The notes under the pieces are model-generated. The model saw nothing but the letters and a program-made list of their open reading frames with translations. It searched no databases and was not told where the DNA came from. Shown one piece after another: positions 1 to 11,528 of a stretch of 64,000 bases of DNA. This DNA is from Rhodosorus marinus. Its lineage: Eukaryota; Rhodophyta; Stylonematophyceae; Stylonematales; Stylonemataceae. Every line of letters starts with the position of its first letter. Position 1 is the first letter of the stretch. Position numbers and translations under genes: made by a program. The stretch lies in assembly GCA_029953675.1 (NCBI GenBank), contig JAMWBK010000002.1:2790001-2854000 (forward strand), given 5' to 3'.

Positions 1-195
1 TATACTCCTAGCCAGTACCGCTGCCAAAGCCGCGAATCCTACTGCTGCTCCGACTGCAGGTGCGGGCATTACCATATCCACTCTCCCGGATCTACTAGAA
101 AAATTCCTTACATACCTCCTTCTCACATCAGGAAGAGCCTGTCTCCTTGACGATCCTAGCCCCACACTCCCCCCAACAAAGCAAACCGCTGACAT
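1..195 (-). CDS. 5' end of a plastid-targeted protein, cut by window edge
   Basis: Reading leftward from an ATG at 195, 65 codons stay open to the window edge. The first ~48 residues look like a plastid transit peptide: MSAVCFVGGSVG, then an Arg/Ser-rich stretch. An Ala/Val-rich segment at residues ~47-62 (ending AALAAVLARS) could be a membrane helix or the thylakoid-type hydrophobic part of a bipartite signal. An in-frame TAG lies upstream, so this ATG is the likely start. Function cannot be told because the mature protein lies outside the window. The Phe at position 6 resembles the other plastid presequences in this window. Confidence 0.5.
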   Translation of the reverse strand, partial: MSAVCFVGGSVGLGSSRRQALPDVRRRYVRNFSSRSGRVDMVMPAPAVGAAVGFAALAAVLARSI

Positions 196-3179
196 CGTTC
201 CTCGACGAACACACCCACAGGCAGCCCTTGCCAAACTCGGAGAAACTGCCAGGCCCTCGTCCTACCAAACCATCCGACCCGCGGTCTAAACTCACGGTCC
301 ACTCTCCTCCCACTAGAACTGTGGATTCTCCCCTTTAACTTTTATAAGAGCAAAAAAAAACAACAGCGATAGTTTGACTTCAATAACCGGGACCAACCTC
401 GGCATTAAGCGCTGGTTCCGTTGCCATCCATTTCACACCCCCCTCAGCAAATGCACCTATTGAAAGAAAATTTGTGGCCATCAGCTTCTTACGCGATCGA
501 CCTATTGAAATTCTGTTAAAGATATTCTTCTGAAATAAAACAATTCTTTTTAGTATTCTTTTATACAGTAAAATATTGTATATATGATGAAGAAAACGAT
601 GTTGATTAGTTGTCGTCGGGGCGCGATGATTTCCAGGGTTTCAATCGGTATTGAATTCCTCCATTTTTCGGAGGGCTGTTTTTAGTACCAGCATTGTGTG
701 TCAGGAGGTCCAAGAGATAGGCACCAACAGGGCACTGGACTTCCGGAGGAGCTAGACGCCACGGGGGGTCTGCCATGACGACCTCTGCGGTTCATTTTTA
801 ATCACTACAGGATATGTGTGACTGCTGATCTTCATGGAGAGGGTGCAGCTGGGTGAGGCTGTATGCAGTTAGGAAGAAACGAGATACGAAGCTGTTCCCA
901 GAGCATGTCAATTTATGGAAAGGCAGATTAAGGCGGTGGTAAGGAGACTACACGGACGGCGGTGGTGGCTATATAAACATGAAGAGATATAAGAAAGCGA
1001 AGGGGACTGTACGGGATCCTACGGCACCAGCAAATCGTAGCGCCAATCAGTTGGCGCAGAGCCTTGTTGTAGTCACCCCGAGGCTGAGGTCGACTCTCTC
1101 TGAGCGTGGATTGCCTGGTTTGTCTGGTTTGCTTTTGGCCGGAAGCAATCCCAGCTCTGCAGAAGTTCATAAACAATACACCCCGGAAAGTTTTGGAATG
1201 GAAAATCTGGCATGAATTGATTTCAGGCAACCGACCAAGGGATTTTTTAGATGCAAACTTTCCGATCAATAAGTCACGACGTTAAAGTCAGTGAAAAACT
1301 CACGAAGCTGCACGGTAGGGTTACTCAAGGGGTCCTTATGGAGAACAGGGAGAACCTGACGCACTGGGTGTTTGTTGTGTGATGACGAATCGCTTCATGA
1401 CAGTGAGATGTGCCATGATACCCGAGGAGGAGGCCTACTCAGGGTATGCAGATCGATGTAGGCCGTAGTGCAGAGTCTCTGGTTCGGGCTACTGAGTTTA
1501 ACACCTAATCTCAATGCCAACAAGTACGTTGTAGAACCCTGTCAGACTCAGATCGAGCAAAAGGGTGGCGGACTTTGGAAGGCATGGTGTAGCCCCTTGT
1601 AAACTTATTTCTCCTGCGACAGAACGCGATTGTCACACATTGCGGTGGTGTGTGCTCAGGTGGACATGCCCATGTAGCATCTATCCACCAAATCGAGCTG
1701 AAAGAAGCTCACAGATATTCAGAAGAAGCGTGCCATATGTAGCAAGCACAGCCGGCAACTGGCAGCTCAATAATTCGTTCCCCAATAGGGGCATTCAATT
1801 TTTCTTCATCATACGAATGAGCTTTGATATAGTTTATTTTAACTCAAAGACTAGTTTACTACCTGGGGGCCTCCTCTTCATGAATATACAAAATACATTT
1901 GGATATTTTCCATGCCCCAATATATCCGAAACGTGCCCGGAGATCGATGGATACCCATCAAAATTTTTAGTATCGCCGGAGGGCGTTAAACTCAGTGGGG
2001 CATGCCCGATGCTACTTTCTTGCCACCTCAAATAGACGTACTAATATTTGTACTACGCTTACGGTCGGATGAAAGGTGACAACCCTATCAAACTAGTCTG
2101 ATCTGATTCGTCCTCCTCAGGATCTTTTTCTAATTGATCTGAATTGTTCTTGAATTCCGCTCAAAAAAGAGAGGCCACTTGTCCTAGGACATGCACAAAA
2201 GATGAAACCCATGAACGGCACCAAATCGCAGTTACCACCGAAGCAAAAAAATCTCCGAGAAGTCAATTGTAGAAACTCGTTCAGGAGCTGGTGTAGTGGA
2301 GGCTTTTCCCCAATATTGATTGATATCAATCAGAATGTTTTTGCTGGACAACTGTGACCGTGGAAAGGATTTTCAATTGACGGGTGAAGAAGCACCATTA
2401 ACTTTCGAAATTCAAGGTTTGAGCGAGTTGCTTTCGGAATGCCACGGGTACTGTTGTAGCAGAAATTGTTGAAGGTCAATCAATACGTGGACGTCGATTG
2501 GGACTAAACCAGAGTTAAAAAAAGTTTCATTCAATTAAATAAAAGAAGAATCAGAACTGCTTGTGTAGTAGACTGACCGACGGGCCATTTGCGACAACAA
2601 AACTAATGGTGTAGCAACATGGCTCGTTTTGGTCTGATTGTAGGAAACCAATAGGGGGTAGGGTCGATATCTTCCGCTTACTTTGTTCTCGCTCTATCCG
2701 TTTAATTATTATTTTATTCAATAAAGTTTGCATACAACCCCTCGAAGCATACTTTACTCCTTTCTTGTAATAGAGAGCCTCCGCCCCTCCCGTAAAAATC
2801 TCTTGGGACGGCCGTGTTAGTTTTTCCAAAAGTTTTCGAAAACATGCCAATGATTGGTACAAACATTTGAGGGCTTTCACCGCTTCGCATCTCGGAGGCT
2901 GTGCTGGGATCTCTATGAATGGAAAAAACAAGATCAAAGAACGGAAAATATTTGAACCATTCTGGTTATTATGGAATCCGGCATTTTTGAGGTATTTTCG
3001 TAGCAGGTCACCGAAGCCTATTGACCTTGACTTGGCTGCTTTAAATGAAACGTTCTATCTCCGTTGGGCTCGTTGGACCGTTATGTGGGGGTGAGGGTTT
3101 GTAGCGGCGTGTGGAAATTTCTTTTCAGAATTCCTTTTCTAATTGTATTGGTTCTCTCGCCGGAAAGAATCTGATCGGG
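196..3179. other. Gene-free stretch of about 3 kb
   Basis: No recognisable gene. Several open frames of 60-156 codons exist (for example 1565-2035 on + and 2551-2937 on -) but they lack an ATG at the start, resemble no family I know, and overlap open frames on the other strand. GGGGCATT at 1788 and GGGGCATGCCC at 1997 belong to a motif seen again near 34.7, 39.5, 40.0 and 41.5 kb. The last ~100 bases are T/G-rich and serve as the 5' flank of the reductase gene. Confidence 0.6.
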
Positions 3180-4628
3180 ATGGTGGGATTCGTGAGCGTT
3201 AGTGCCGGGGTTGGGACCAAGCAGTTTGCTGGGGAGGCGATATGCCAGCGTCGAGATGGAGCTCCCCGCGCCGCACACCGTGTCTTGGTCATGAAGCAGA
3301 GCGGTGGCAATGGGCAGCCGAAGAAGCAGAAGGTTGTTACTGCCGGTAAGGTAAGCGTGATCGGATTGAGTCACCATACCGCAACCGTTGAGGTTCGTGA
3401 AAAGCTTGCGGTGCCTGAGGCTGACTGGCAGTCGGTTGCAAGGGATATGTGCGAATTGGATGGGGTGTCTGAGGCTGCGGTTCTCTCAACCTGTAATCGG
3501 TTTGAAGTTTACTTTGTTGCCGAGGATTCCCACAAAGGCATTTTCGAGGTCAGCAACTTCCTTTCGAGGAGGAGCGGGGTGCCCGTGGTAGAACTGCGAA
3601 AGTTTCTCTTCTTATTGACTGAGGAGGATTGCATCTGGCATATGTTGAGGGTTTCTGCCGGGCTGGACTCGCTTGTTGTTGGTGAGGGCCAAATCCTCTC
3701 CCAAGTTCGTCGATGTTACGAGCTCGCAACTGAATCGGATGGAGCAGCCGGAAAAGTTCTTGGCAAATTCCTTAACACAGCAGTGGCGGCTGGAAAGAGG
3801 GCGCGGTCCGAGACCGATATAGCGCGCGGTGCTGTGTCCATTTCATCCGCAGCAGTGGAGCTTGCGGAAATGAAGTCTATGCCTGACCTGAACAAGCATC
3901 TCAGAGAAACAAAGATTTGCATTCTTGGAGCGGGTAAAATGTCTAGGTTGCTTGTTCAGCATTTGCTTTCTCGAGAGGTCACCTCGATCACGATAGTAAA
4001 TAGGTCATTGGAGAGGGCAGAAGACCTTGCGAGAATGTTCCCCGACGCTCCTATTCAGCTGCGGACAATGGGAAAGATGCTTGAGTGCATTGAGCAGAGT
4101 GACATCACTTTTGCTTCAACTGGCTCGCAGGAACCAATCCTTTTCAAGGAAAACCTGGCCCCGGTTGCGGGTGACGAGAAGAAAGTTCTCATTGACATAT
4201 CTGTTCCTTTGAACGTCGCCGGTGATGTTTCGGAGATCGAAAGCATTGCAGCGTACAACGTGGATGATCTGAAGGCTGTGGTCGCGAAAAATCAGGCTAA
4301 GAGAAGAGCGCTGATTATTGACGCAGAGAATCTGCTGAGAGAAGAGCAGAAAACTTTCTCCAGCTGGTTGCATTCAATCGGTACTGTACCATACATTACG
4401 AGACTACAGACTAGAGCCGAGACTATCAGAGCAGAAGAACTGGATCGTGTCATGGGCAAACTGTCGAACTTGAACAAGTCGGAACTCCTTGCAGTCGAAA
4501 AGCTGTCGAAAGGAATTGTCAACAAGATGCTTCACGGGCCCATGTCTCATATCAAGGAGCTTGTTGACGTAGAGGAACGCAAGCTAGTCTTGAAGAATCT
4601 CGAGGCGATGTTCAAGCTGGGCGCTTAG
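3180..4628 (+). CDS. hemA: Glutamyl-tRNA reductase, plastid precursor
   Basis: Single-exon gene, 482 aa. It reduces glutamyl-tRNA(Glu) to glutamate-1-semialdehyde with NADPH, the first committed step of heme, bilin and chlorophyll synthesis in the plastid. Seen directly: a transit-like N-terminus (MVGFVSVSAG, about 55 residues); the N-terminal catalytic domain with GLSHHTA at 62-68 and the active-site Cys105 in LSTCNRFEV; the family signature VVGEGQILSQVR at 166-177; a Rossmann NADP site GAGKMSR at 250-256; and a C-terminal helical dimerisation domain. The frame is open 23 codons further upstream but without ATG, so the start is the ATG at 3180. Length without the presequence fits the family. 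The next gene upstream is the cut plastid gene on the other strand. Confidence 0.96.
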   Translation: MVGFVSVSAGVGTKQFAGEAICQRRDGAPRAAHRVLVMKQSGGNGQPKKQKVVTAGKVSVIGLSHHTATVEVREKLAVPEADWQSVARDMCELDGVSEAAVLSTCNRFEVYFVAEDSHKGIFEVSNFLSRRSGVPVVELRKFLFLLTEEDCIWHMLRVSAGLDSLVVGEGQILSQVRRCYELATESDGAAGKVLGKFLNTAVAAGKRARSETDIARGAVSISSAAVELAEMKSMPDLNKHLRETKICILGAGKMSRLLVQHLLSREVTSITIVNRSLERAEDLARMFPDAPIQLRTMGKMLECIEQSDITFASTGSQEPILFKENLAPVAGDEKKVLIDISVPLNVAGDVSEIESIAAYNVDDLKAVVAKNQAKRRALIIDAENLLREEQKTFSSWLHSIGTVPYITRLQTRAETIRAEELDRVMGKLSNLNKSELLAVEKLSKGIVNKMLHGPMSHIKELVDVEERKLVLKNLEAMFKLGA

Positions 4629-4719
4629 GTATCACAGCCCTGTGTCCTGAATGTATGTATGCAGTGTGTTTTTTTTCACTTTGTAATAGTTCGTAACTGC
4701 GAGATGCAGTTTGTGTGAG

Positions 4720-4725
4720 AATAAA
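4720..4725 (+). terminator. Probable poly(A) signal AATAAA of hemA
   Basis: A canonical AATAAA lies 91 bases after the hemA stop codon, in an AT-rich context, with a T-rich patch just before it. Position and sequence suit a cleavage and polyadenylation signal; cDNA ends would be needed to prove use. Confidence 0.5.
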
Positions 4726-4728
4726 AAT

Positions 4729-7700
4729 TTCAAATATTTGATTCAAACAGTGCGTTCCCTGTTGCCCTACTCAGCAGAGAATTTTGTTTTTGTAGAGTAT
4801 TGGGAATGAAGTAGTTTAACATACGAAGCCTGAACATGGAGCTAAACATTTGACAACCACACTGGAATTTACTGGGAACGCCTGTTTTCTGTTCTGCTTT
4901 GAAGTCTTTAGTGCCCAGATTGTGGTTGCGAGTAGCGAACCGTTGTTCTCTCTAGTAGTTGCCAGAGCCCGGCTTGGTGGAGTATACGGACGATGTCGGT
5001 GCATAGTAGCCTCAGGCAGTCTATTTTGACTGTCAAACTGATTGGTCTCTCGACTAGTGGTGAACCAGCCGCTTGAAGAGTTGTGCCAATCTGTAGTTTT
5101 AGCATAGCTCATCCAAAGCCTTGGCTCGTGAGAAAACAGGTGAACAAGTCTTGACGAATGTGAGCCAGCACTTCTCATTGATAGACTAGATTTGAGTTAA
5201 TTCTCTGGCTGATGTTGAAAGCAGTGCACAGGAGAATTCTTTTACCCTGAGTCTGGATACATCGTTGTCCGACCAATATGAGCAGTAGACGTGGCTGAAG
5301 GTCTAGGGGGGTCCGGCTTGAGGTTTTGAGTCGAACTGTTGTTGTCTCGTTGTGTTTTTGCGCTGGCTAGAGTACTACCAACACTGGTACTGGTACCAGT
5401 CGATCATGGAAGGCAATTCAAACTGGTTCAGGCAGATAAGCGAGAACCATGTGTCTCTGATTCACGACTCCCGTGTGGTGATACCATTTTCTGGGATGAC
5501 TCGGAAGCGCCGAGCCACGTATCTTTTCTCTCAACCTGCTTGTCCTGAGTCCCTGTATTTCATTACAAGATTTATCCGCTTCTTCTCACAGAGTGGAAAT
5601 TGGCAGCAACCGCTCTATTGAAAAATAAAACTACCGTTCACATGCTTCTCTCCGGACGGCACTGGAAGCGATGTGGCTGATGTTCTCCAACTATGATGTC
5701 TCTCTTCATGACCACGACTGGACCCCTACTCTATGGAATGCAATAATCCTGCTCCACTAGCAGAAGATGATCCGGAGGGAGTTCCTTTACGACGCAATGT
5801 ATCCCACCAGAACCCTAAACATGCTCCTTTTCAACATGAAAAAAAGTTTCTGGAGACGTGTTTTGGTTTCCGTCTGCCCGGGCTGCTCAGCCGTTATCGT
5901 GGATGCGAACAACAATCACTTATATAACCTTTACGGCGCGACTGCAATGCCGGACAACTCCTGATTTGAAGGATCTGAAAAAAAGGAAGAAAAGTAGAAC
6001 AACTAAAAATTTATTCCGAAGAAACAGTTCCATATCACACGTGGATGAATTTTTAGTCAATCTCCATTGGTCTATTACCAATGAATTGCTTAGAAATAAT
6101 ATTATGTATTTAGAATAATTCGTTTTTGTCTTCTTCCGGAGCGAGCCCAACAAGATGAAAAAGGGTGTCTCCTGCGTGTACGCACATGAATGGCTTCTTT
6201 TCAGGCATTTCTGAAAGGCAACAGCTATTTAAAAAATAGAGAAATTCTATTTTCTGGTTCCGAGATGTGCAAAATGGAAACGGAGGGCCGCGGGGTTTGG
6301 AGCGTGAATATATATTTTCTTTTATTTCTTTACGAGAAATTACGACAGGCGAATTCTGATCAATTCTGAAAGGAAACAAATAGGAATAGCAGACATGTTC
6401 TGATTGTTCTTTTCTAACCTTTTCATTTCATCGAAGGGGCTAAAAACAATATTTATCTGTTTGAGATTTGGGGGTACTAGGCCTGGAATAAGATAAGCCG
6501 TGAGGCTTATCTTTTTGGGAGATGGGGAGGGGGGGGTTTTGTGTTGTATTCGGATGGGGAAAAAAAAATCAACTTAGTTTGTTCGGCTTCGTTGAATTAT
6601 GGTATAAAATGAAGAGGCATAAGCGGAAAAATGAAGAAGAAAAATCCTGGAGATACAATCTATATGATGGTAAGTGTATTTGTATTGGTTAATTAACATG
6701 TAAATGCTTGGGCACCCAACACCCCTTAGGAGGAAAAAAATCCTCAACCATTGTTTCCTCGCATGAACCGTATTTTTGAGGATGGATCTTTCTTGGAGAA
6801 TTGCTTGCAAGCCAATTCGCATTACGGTGGGCAGGAGCCGAGAAGCTGCTTTGCTCATTTCACAGTATTTTATATCCGCTTTCATAATCTTACCGCAACT
6901 CTGCACATACACCCTACCACACTACACACCCAACCCCCCCCCCAAAAAAAAAAAATCCCCAACCAACGAAATGGAACAGGTGTTACCTGCTGTTGAAGAA
7001 AAGTTAAGTCACTTCAACGTAGATACGAAACCAAAAAAAAAACCTAACGCAAAGGGCAGCGGATAAGATTGGCCAAGATCAGTTTTAATCCCAAACTCCT
7101 CCAATTTTCATTCAGAAAATAGATGTAGGGGTCATGCAAAAAAAAATCCTGACTCTGTGAAATCAAGGTTTTCCAAGAAAATTCAGTGGGCAGATACAAA
7201 GAGTGGTCCAACACCTCTAGGTATCCACCCCCCTCATATAATGTTGATCACAAAATATCAATCAAAATATTTTCAAATATTATTAATAAAAAATTTATTC
7301 AATCATTTTGACTCAGTGAGGGTACTTAGAATGCTTGACTAGGTTTTCAATCGAGGCGAAAAGGAGGTTGGTGGGGGGGGGAGAATGTCGGGTGTTTCGT
7401 TGGAAGGTGGTTGGATTAGTTACGAAAGAGAGGGGGGTGCGAATTCGTACTAATTTGGGCCCACAAAATCAAGTGGCGATTAGTTTTTTTCGGGCTCAAG
7501 TGGATAGAATAACAAATATTCTTTTCTGAGAAGCCCAATGGATCCCTCAAAAAAAACATTTGATATTTTTGATATTTGTGAAAACTTACCCTGGGCGCTC
7601 TGTACTGGCTCTTTTAGTATCTTCGAGTGGAAACCCATTTACCAACCCCTCACGATATTCAAGTTGTACAGGAGACCGGTTTTCTGTTCCTAATCGACAA

Positions 7701-8278
7701 AAAAAGGAAGTAAATGGCGTTTGGCGAGGGGGTACGAATTTTTCGCCTTGTTCTCAAGTTGTGGGGGTGTGTGTCGTGGGGGGTTTGTTTTTTAGTTTTT
7801 CGTCAGGAGTGTTATGGTCGGGTCAAAATCGCCCAAGGGGGAGCAGTGACTATTGGGTTTTATGGTTTTGGTTTTGTTTGGTTTGGGGTGGGGTAAGAGT
7901 GGAGGTCGGTTGCCAGGTCGGGATTCCTTGGAGGTGGGTTGGTTATCTGCTGACCTGAGAACTTGCGAGGGTGAAGAACTGGACAGCCAGGAGTTCAGGG
8001 ACAGTGAAGGTTAGGTGTTTCATAGGTATCTGGTTTAGAGGTGTATTCCTGCAACAAATGAAAGTGGTGTTCTGAGATTGCTGGTGTTGAATTGCGGGTT
8101 TTTGTGGATGTGGGTGGGGAGGAGATGTGGAGGTGAGTAGGGGTTTCTAGGTTGGAAACAAGTTGTATATTACGATCTTCGGGGTCGTGAAGAGAGTTGT
8201 GCTTCGAGGACGTGCTCGTTCGAGCAGAGGACTCGACTACGAGAGCTGTGCGAACCACAGCTTGTTGGGCGTGCATGG
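4729..8278. other. Gene-free stretch with 5' flank of the Mei2-like gene
   Basis: No recognised gene. Two nearby open frames (5352-5621 and 5767-5964, +) give aromatic-rich peptides that match nothing I know and could be relics. Long A and C homopolymers occur around 6940-7060. From about 7350 to 8160 the + strand becomes strongly T/G-rich and C-poor, the pattern found before most start codons in this window, so the promoter and leader of the downstream gene are probably here. Confidence 0.5.
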
Positions 8279-11200
8279 ATGGAGCAAACAGAAGAGACTA
8301 GTGCTTTCGTGGAGGATATCTTCGTTTCCGGTGGTATGGTGGTCCTCATTTGTTAGTTGCCTTTTTAACCACGGCGTGGAATTGCAGCTGATTGGTAACA
8401 CACGTTCCGTCATTTGTACAGGTAAAACCGTGCGCACTAGACGCACCCGAAGATCCTCCCGTCGTGCCTTTGCGAAGGAACCCCCTCCAAAGGAAGAAGA
8501 CGAGAAATCGAAGACGAAAATTAGCGCGGTTACTATCGAGGGAGTAAACATCAACGGGGATGAGCAAGTTGCTGATGACATCGACGAAGAGACGCTGGCT
8601 TTGAACCTCCGTGACCTGGAGGGCATAGAGGACCACAGCCCAAGAGCAGCAGAAGCTAGAAACTCGTCATCGGCGTTTGATTATGTAAGGGAAACTTCGA
8701 AGTCGAGGGTTTCCACTGGCAGCCTCGGTGTAAATGGTACTGCTTGCTCTTCACGGGGACTTGTCATGTGATGCCTTTTTTCTGATCAACCGCCCGGGCA
8801 AAAAATTTCCTTTGCTCCGATGTTACGGATTAGGGGCCTGGAGTAGACAGGCTGTACCGGAATTCGTTCCGCAAGGTCGCGAGCTTGACCTGTCTGCGAT
8901 AGTTCAGGGTCAGAGTTTGGATAGCACGAGAAAGGCAATACATAGGAGCAAAAGCGTACCCGCCAGTACCTTCGCCGCCCAATTAGGGAATGGCTTTGGC
9001 GGCCTTCCTGACACGAGGACAGCTCTCCCTGGAGGTTGTATAAGCGTAGCCTGGTCGTCGCTTAAATGACAGTGCTCCGAGGGCTAACCCCGAAGTGTCT
9101 TCTTTTCCTACTTCATATCCAGAAGATATGCATGGCACAGAAGGAGGCGATTGGCTCAAGTCGGCCGCAGAGCTTGCACTAGCTGCGAGCAATACCGAAC
9201 AGGCATCCAGGAGGTCTCTAGATGGGAGCATGCACTACGGTAGTGACGGGACGAACTTCGAACACGCGGAAAGTAGGTCCCACACTTCACAAGCCGAAAG
9301 TTTGGGTGTGTTTTTAGGACAGTTGGAGACCTAACCAGCCATACCCATCCAACCAGGTCCTTTCGGGCGCCCACATTCTTTCGGCAGTGGAGGTACCCCT
9401 GGAGATATTCCTGGTACATCGTTCGCCGGGCTGGCACAACGGAGCTACGGGATAGACCAAGATTCCACTCTGGCTTTTGCGCCGTACAATTGGCAATCAA
9501 TGAGTGGCTCGACGTCACCTCTGGGGGGGCTATCGAATCCAGCAGACGAAAGTCTTAGGCAAAGCGTAGCCATGCATCCAGATATGTAAGAAGTTTCACC
9601 AAGTCCTCGCTCCACGCGGGTTGAAGCGCAGGGAGTTTATTACGAAGCTAAGTTTCTTGTGCATTCGATGGGTTTGTGTAGTGCTCCGTATACCTCAAGC
9701 TCCAACCATTTTGGGGGGTCCGGCGCTGGGCAGCAACCAGCCCGTGGTATGCCCAATACTCCAAACCTTTTGTGTGGAAGCCTCCGGAGGATGGTTGTCA
9801 ACAACATCCCGCTGGACGCAGACATTGCTGTTCTTCGAAACGTCCTCATGAGCTATGGCGCCCATGACGATTTAGTCGTACACCGGTCTCCATTCTATAG
9901 CGGTCTGGCCGTGGTTGCAACGTTCATTGACCAGAGGAATGCAACCCTGGCCCTGAACCACCTGAACAGGTACACATTTTTCGGACGGTTCCTTGGGGTG
10001 ACACTGGAACCTGTTGAATCCACAGCTGGCCAGGAAGGAGGACACCTCCAGAGGTTTGGCCCCGCCAGTCCAGAGGCGGGAAGCAAGATGAGCTCAACTA
10101 GCGGCGCGCTCGTGGTAAGCAAAGAGCAAGTTTTTAGTAAGCTGATGAGTTTGTGCCTGACCTGTGTGGTGATCTCACGATTAGGTGATGAACTTCGAGT
10201 CTTCCCAAGTCGCCAGCAAAGTGAGACGAGCTCTTGGAGGTCAGGGGCATGGGAAAACAGTGGAGTTCTCTAACCCTGGCGACGCTGAGAAAGCACTGCG
10301 AATGCTGAATATGAGGAAGGGCGGAACGGACGGGGTCAGGCTTCACTATAATGGAGCAGGCGGGGTCAAGCATAATCAATTTGTGGTGCCACCCGGATTC
10401 AACCAGACCATTCAGAGCGGTCAGCCCGTCCCGGATTCAGTGGGTGGTAGTGCAGATCACGCCAATGGTGGTAAGTGAAATAGCGGCAGTGATTATGATT
10501 GTGTATTTGATGGATGCACAGTGTACCGGGCGGCCAAAGCGTTCGGTTGTTGTTCGTTGCTCCCATTTCGTCGGATCACTGACGCATGCTACAACCCTGC
10601 GCTTTGAATCTGCTCAGGACGTGCGGGCAAGACGCACTTGCAGCCCATGACTTCTTCCACGCAGCAACAGCCGACTTCCAGCCCATCGAATCAGCCCAGA
10701 TTCCATTTGGATATTGCAAGGGTCCTTAGTGGAGAGGAGACCAGGACCGCACTGATGATTCGAAACATTCCGAACAAGTACAATCAGAAGATGATGTTGC
10801 AGACGCTGGAGAACAATCACAAAGGCGTTTTTGACTTCTTCTATCTTCCGATAGACTTCAAGAACAAGTGTAATGTGGGGTGAGTTAAAAACTGCTTTCG
10901 CGACTCTATCAATGCTTGCTGTCCTGCTTTTTTTTTGGAGTGGGAATTATGGTTTTTGTTTGACGCTAACGGTGTGGTAACCCTTGTTAGGTATGCGTTT
11001 ATCAACTTCCGATCGCCTGTTCATATTGTGCCGTTCTTCGAGGAGTTTCATAGGCGAAAGTGGATGAAGTTCAATTCTGAGAAGGTCTGCGAGATTACTT
11101 TCGCGCGAATTCAAGGAAAGGCAAACCTCATTGCGCACTTCCAGAACTCGTCCCTCATGAATGAGGATCCCAAGTGCCGACCTGTGAGTTTGAGAATGAA

Positions 11201-11528
11201 CGCAAGATTGAGTGCGTGGAGTTTTCGGCTGTGGCATTGATAGCTAACCAGGGAAACCTTTGAATCGCAGATAATTTTTGGCGGGCATGGCGAGCAGGAA
11301 GAGTTCCCCATCGGGCCGCACGTGAGAACGAAACGAGGTCCAAGCGCGAGGGAAACCAAGGTAGAAACAGTGGGCACAACAGCAACGAGCCCAAGTTCTT
11401 CTGGTGCGTCGACAAGCAAAGGAAACGATTCGGCTGGCGGGCAAAGCCGTGAGCAAGGGATTTCTGGAGCTGAAAAGGAGGCCGACGAGGGCAGTTTCAC
11501 GATTTCGACTGCTTCAACGGATTCGTAG
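8279..11528 (+). CDS. Mei2-type RNA-binding protein, ten exons
   Basis: Model: join(8279..8333, 8422..8727, 8834..9034, 9123..9305, 9357..9585, 9682..10114, 10185..10470, 10618..10879, 10991..11183, 11271..11528), 801 aa; every junction keeps phase. Residues ~1-355 are low-complexity and poorly conserved. An RRM lies at ~360-435 ([12 protein letters not shown]), a short degenerate second RRM at ~466-530, and the diagnostic Mei2 C-terminal RRM at ~608-700 ([10 protein letters not shown], then KNKCNVGYAFINF across the exon 8/9 junction), followed by CRP-IIFGG and FPIG typical of the family end. Mei2 proteins bind RNA and control meiosis or development in yeast and plants. Introns are 51-147 nt; several carry CTAAC. 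The first exon ([10 protein letters not shown]) is the least certain part. Confidence 0.88.

Noticed and set aside
1565-2035. 156-codon plus-strand frame
   Set aside because: Starts with GTG, mixed composition, no recognisable domain, and a partly overlapping minus frame.
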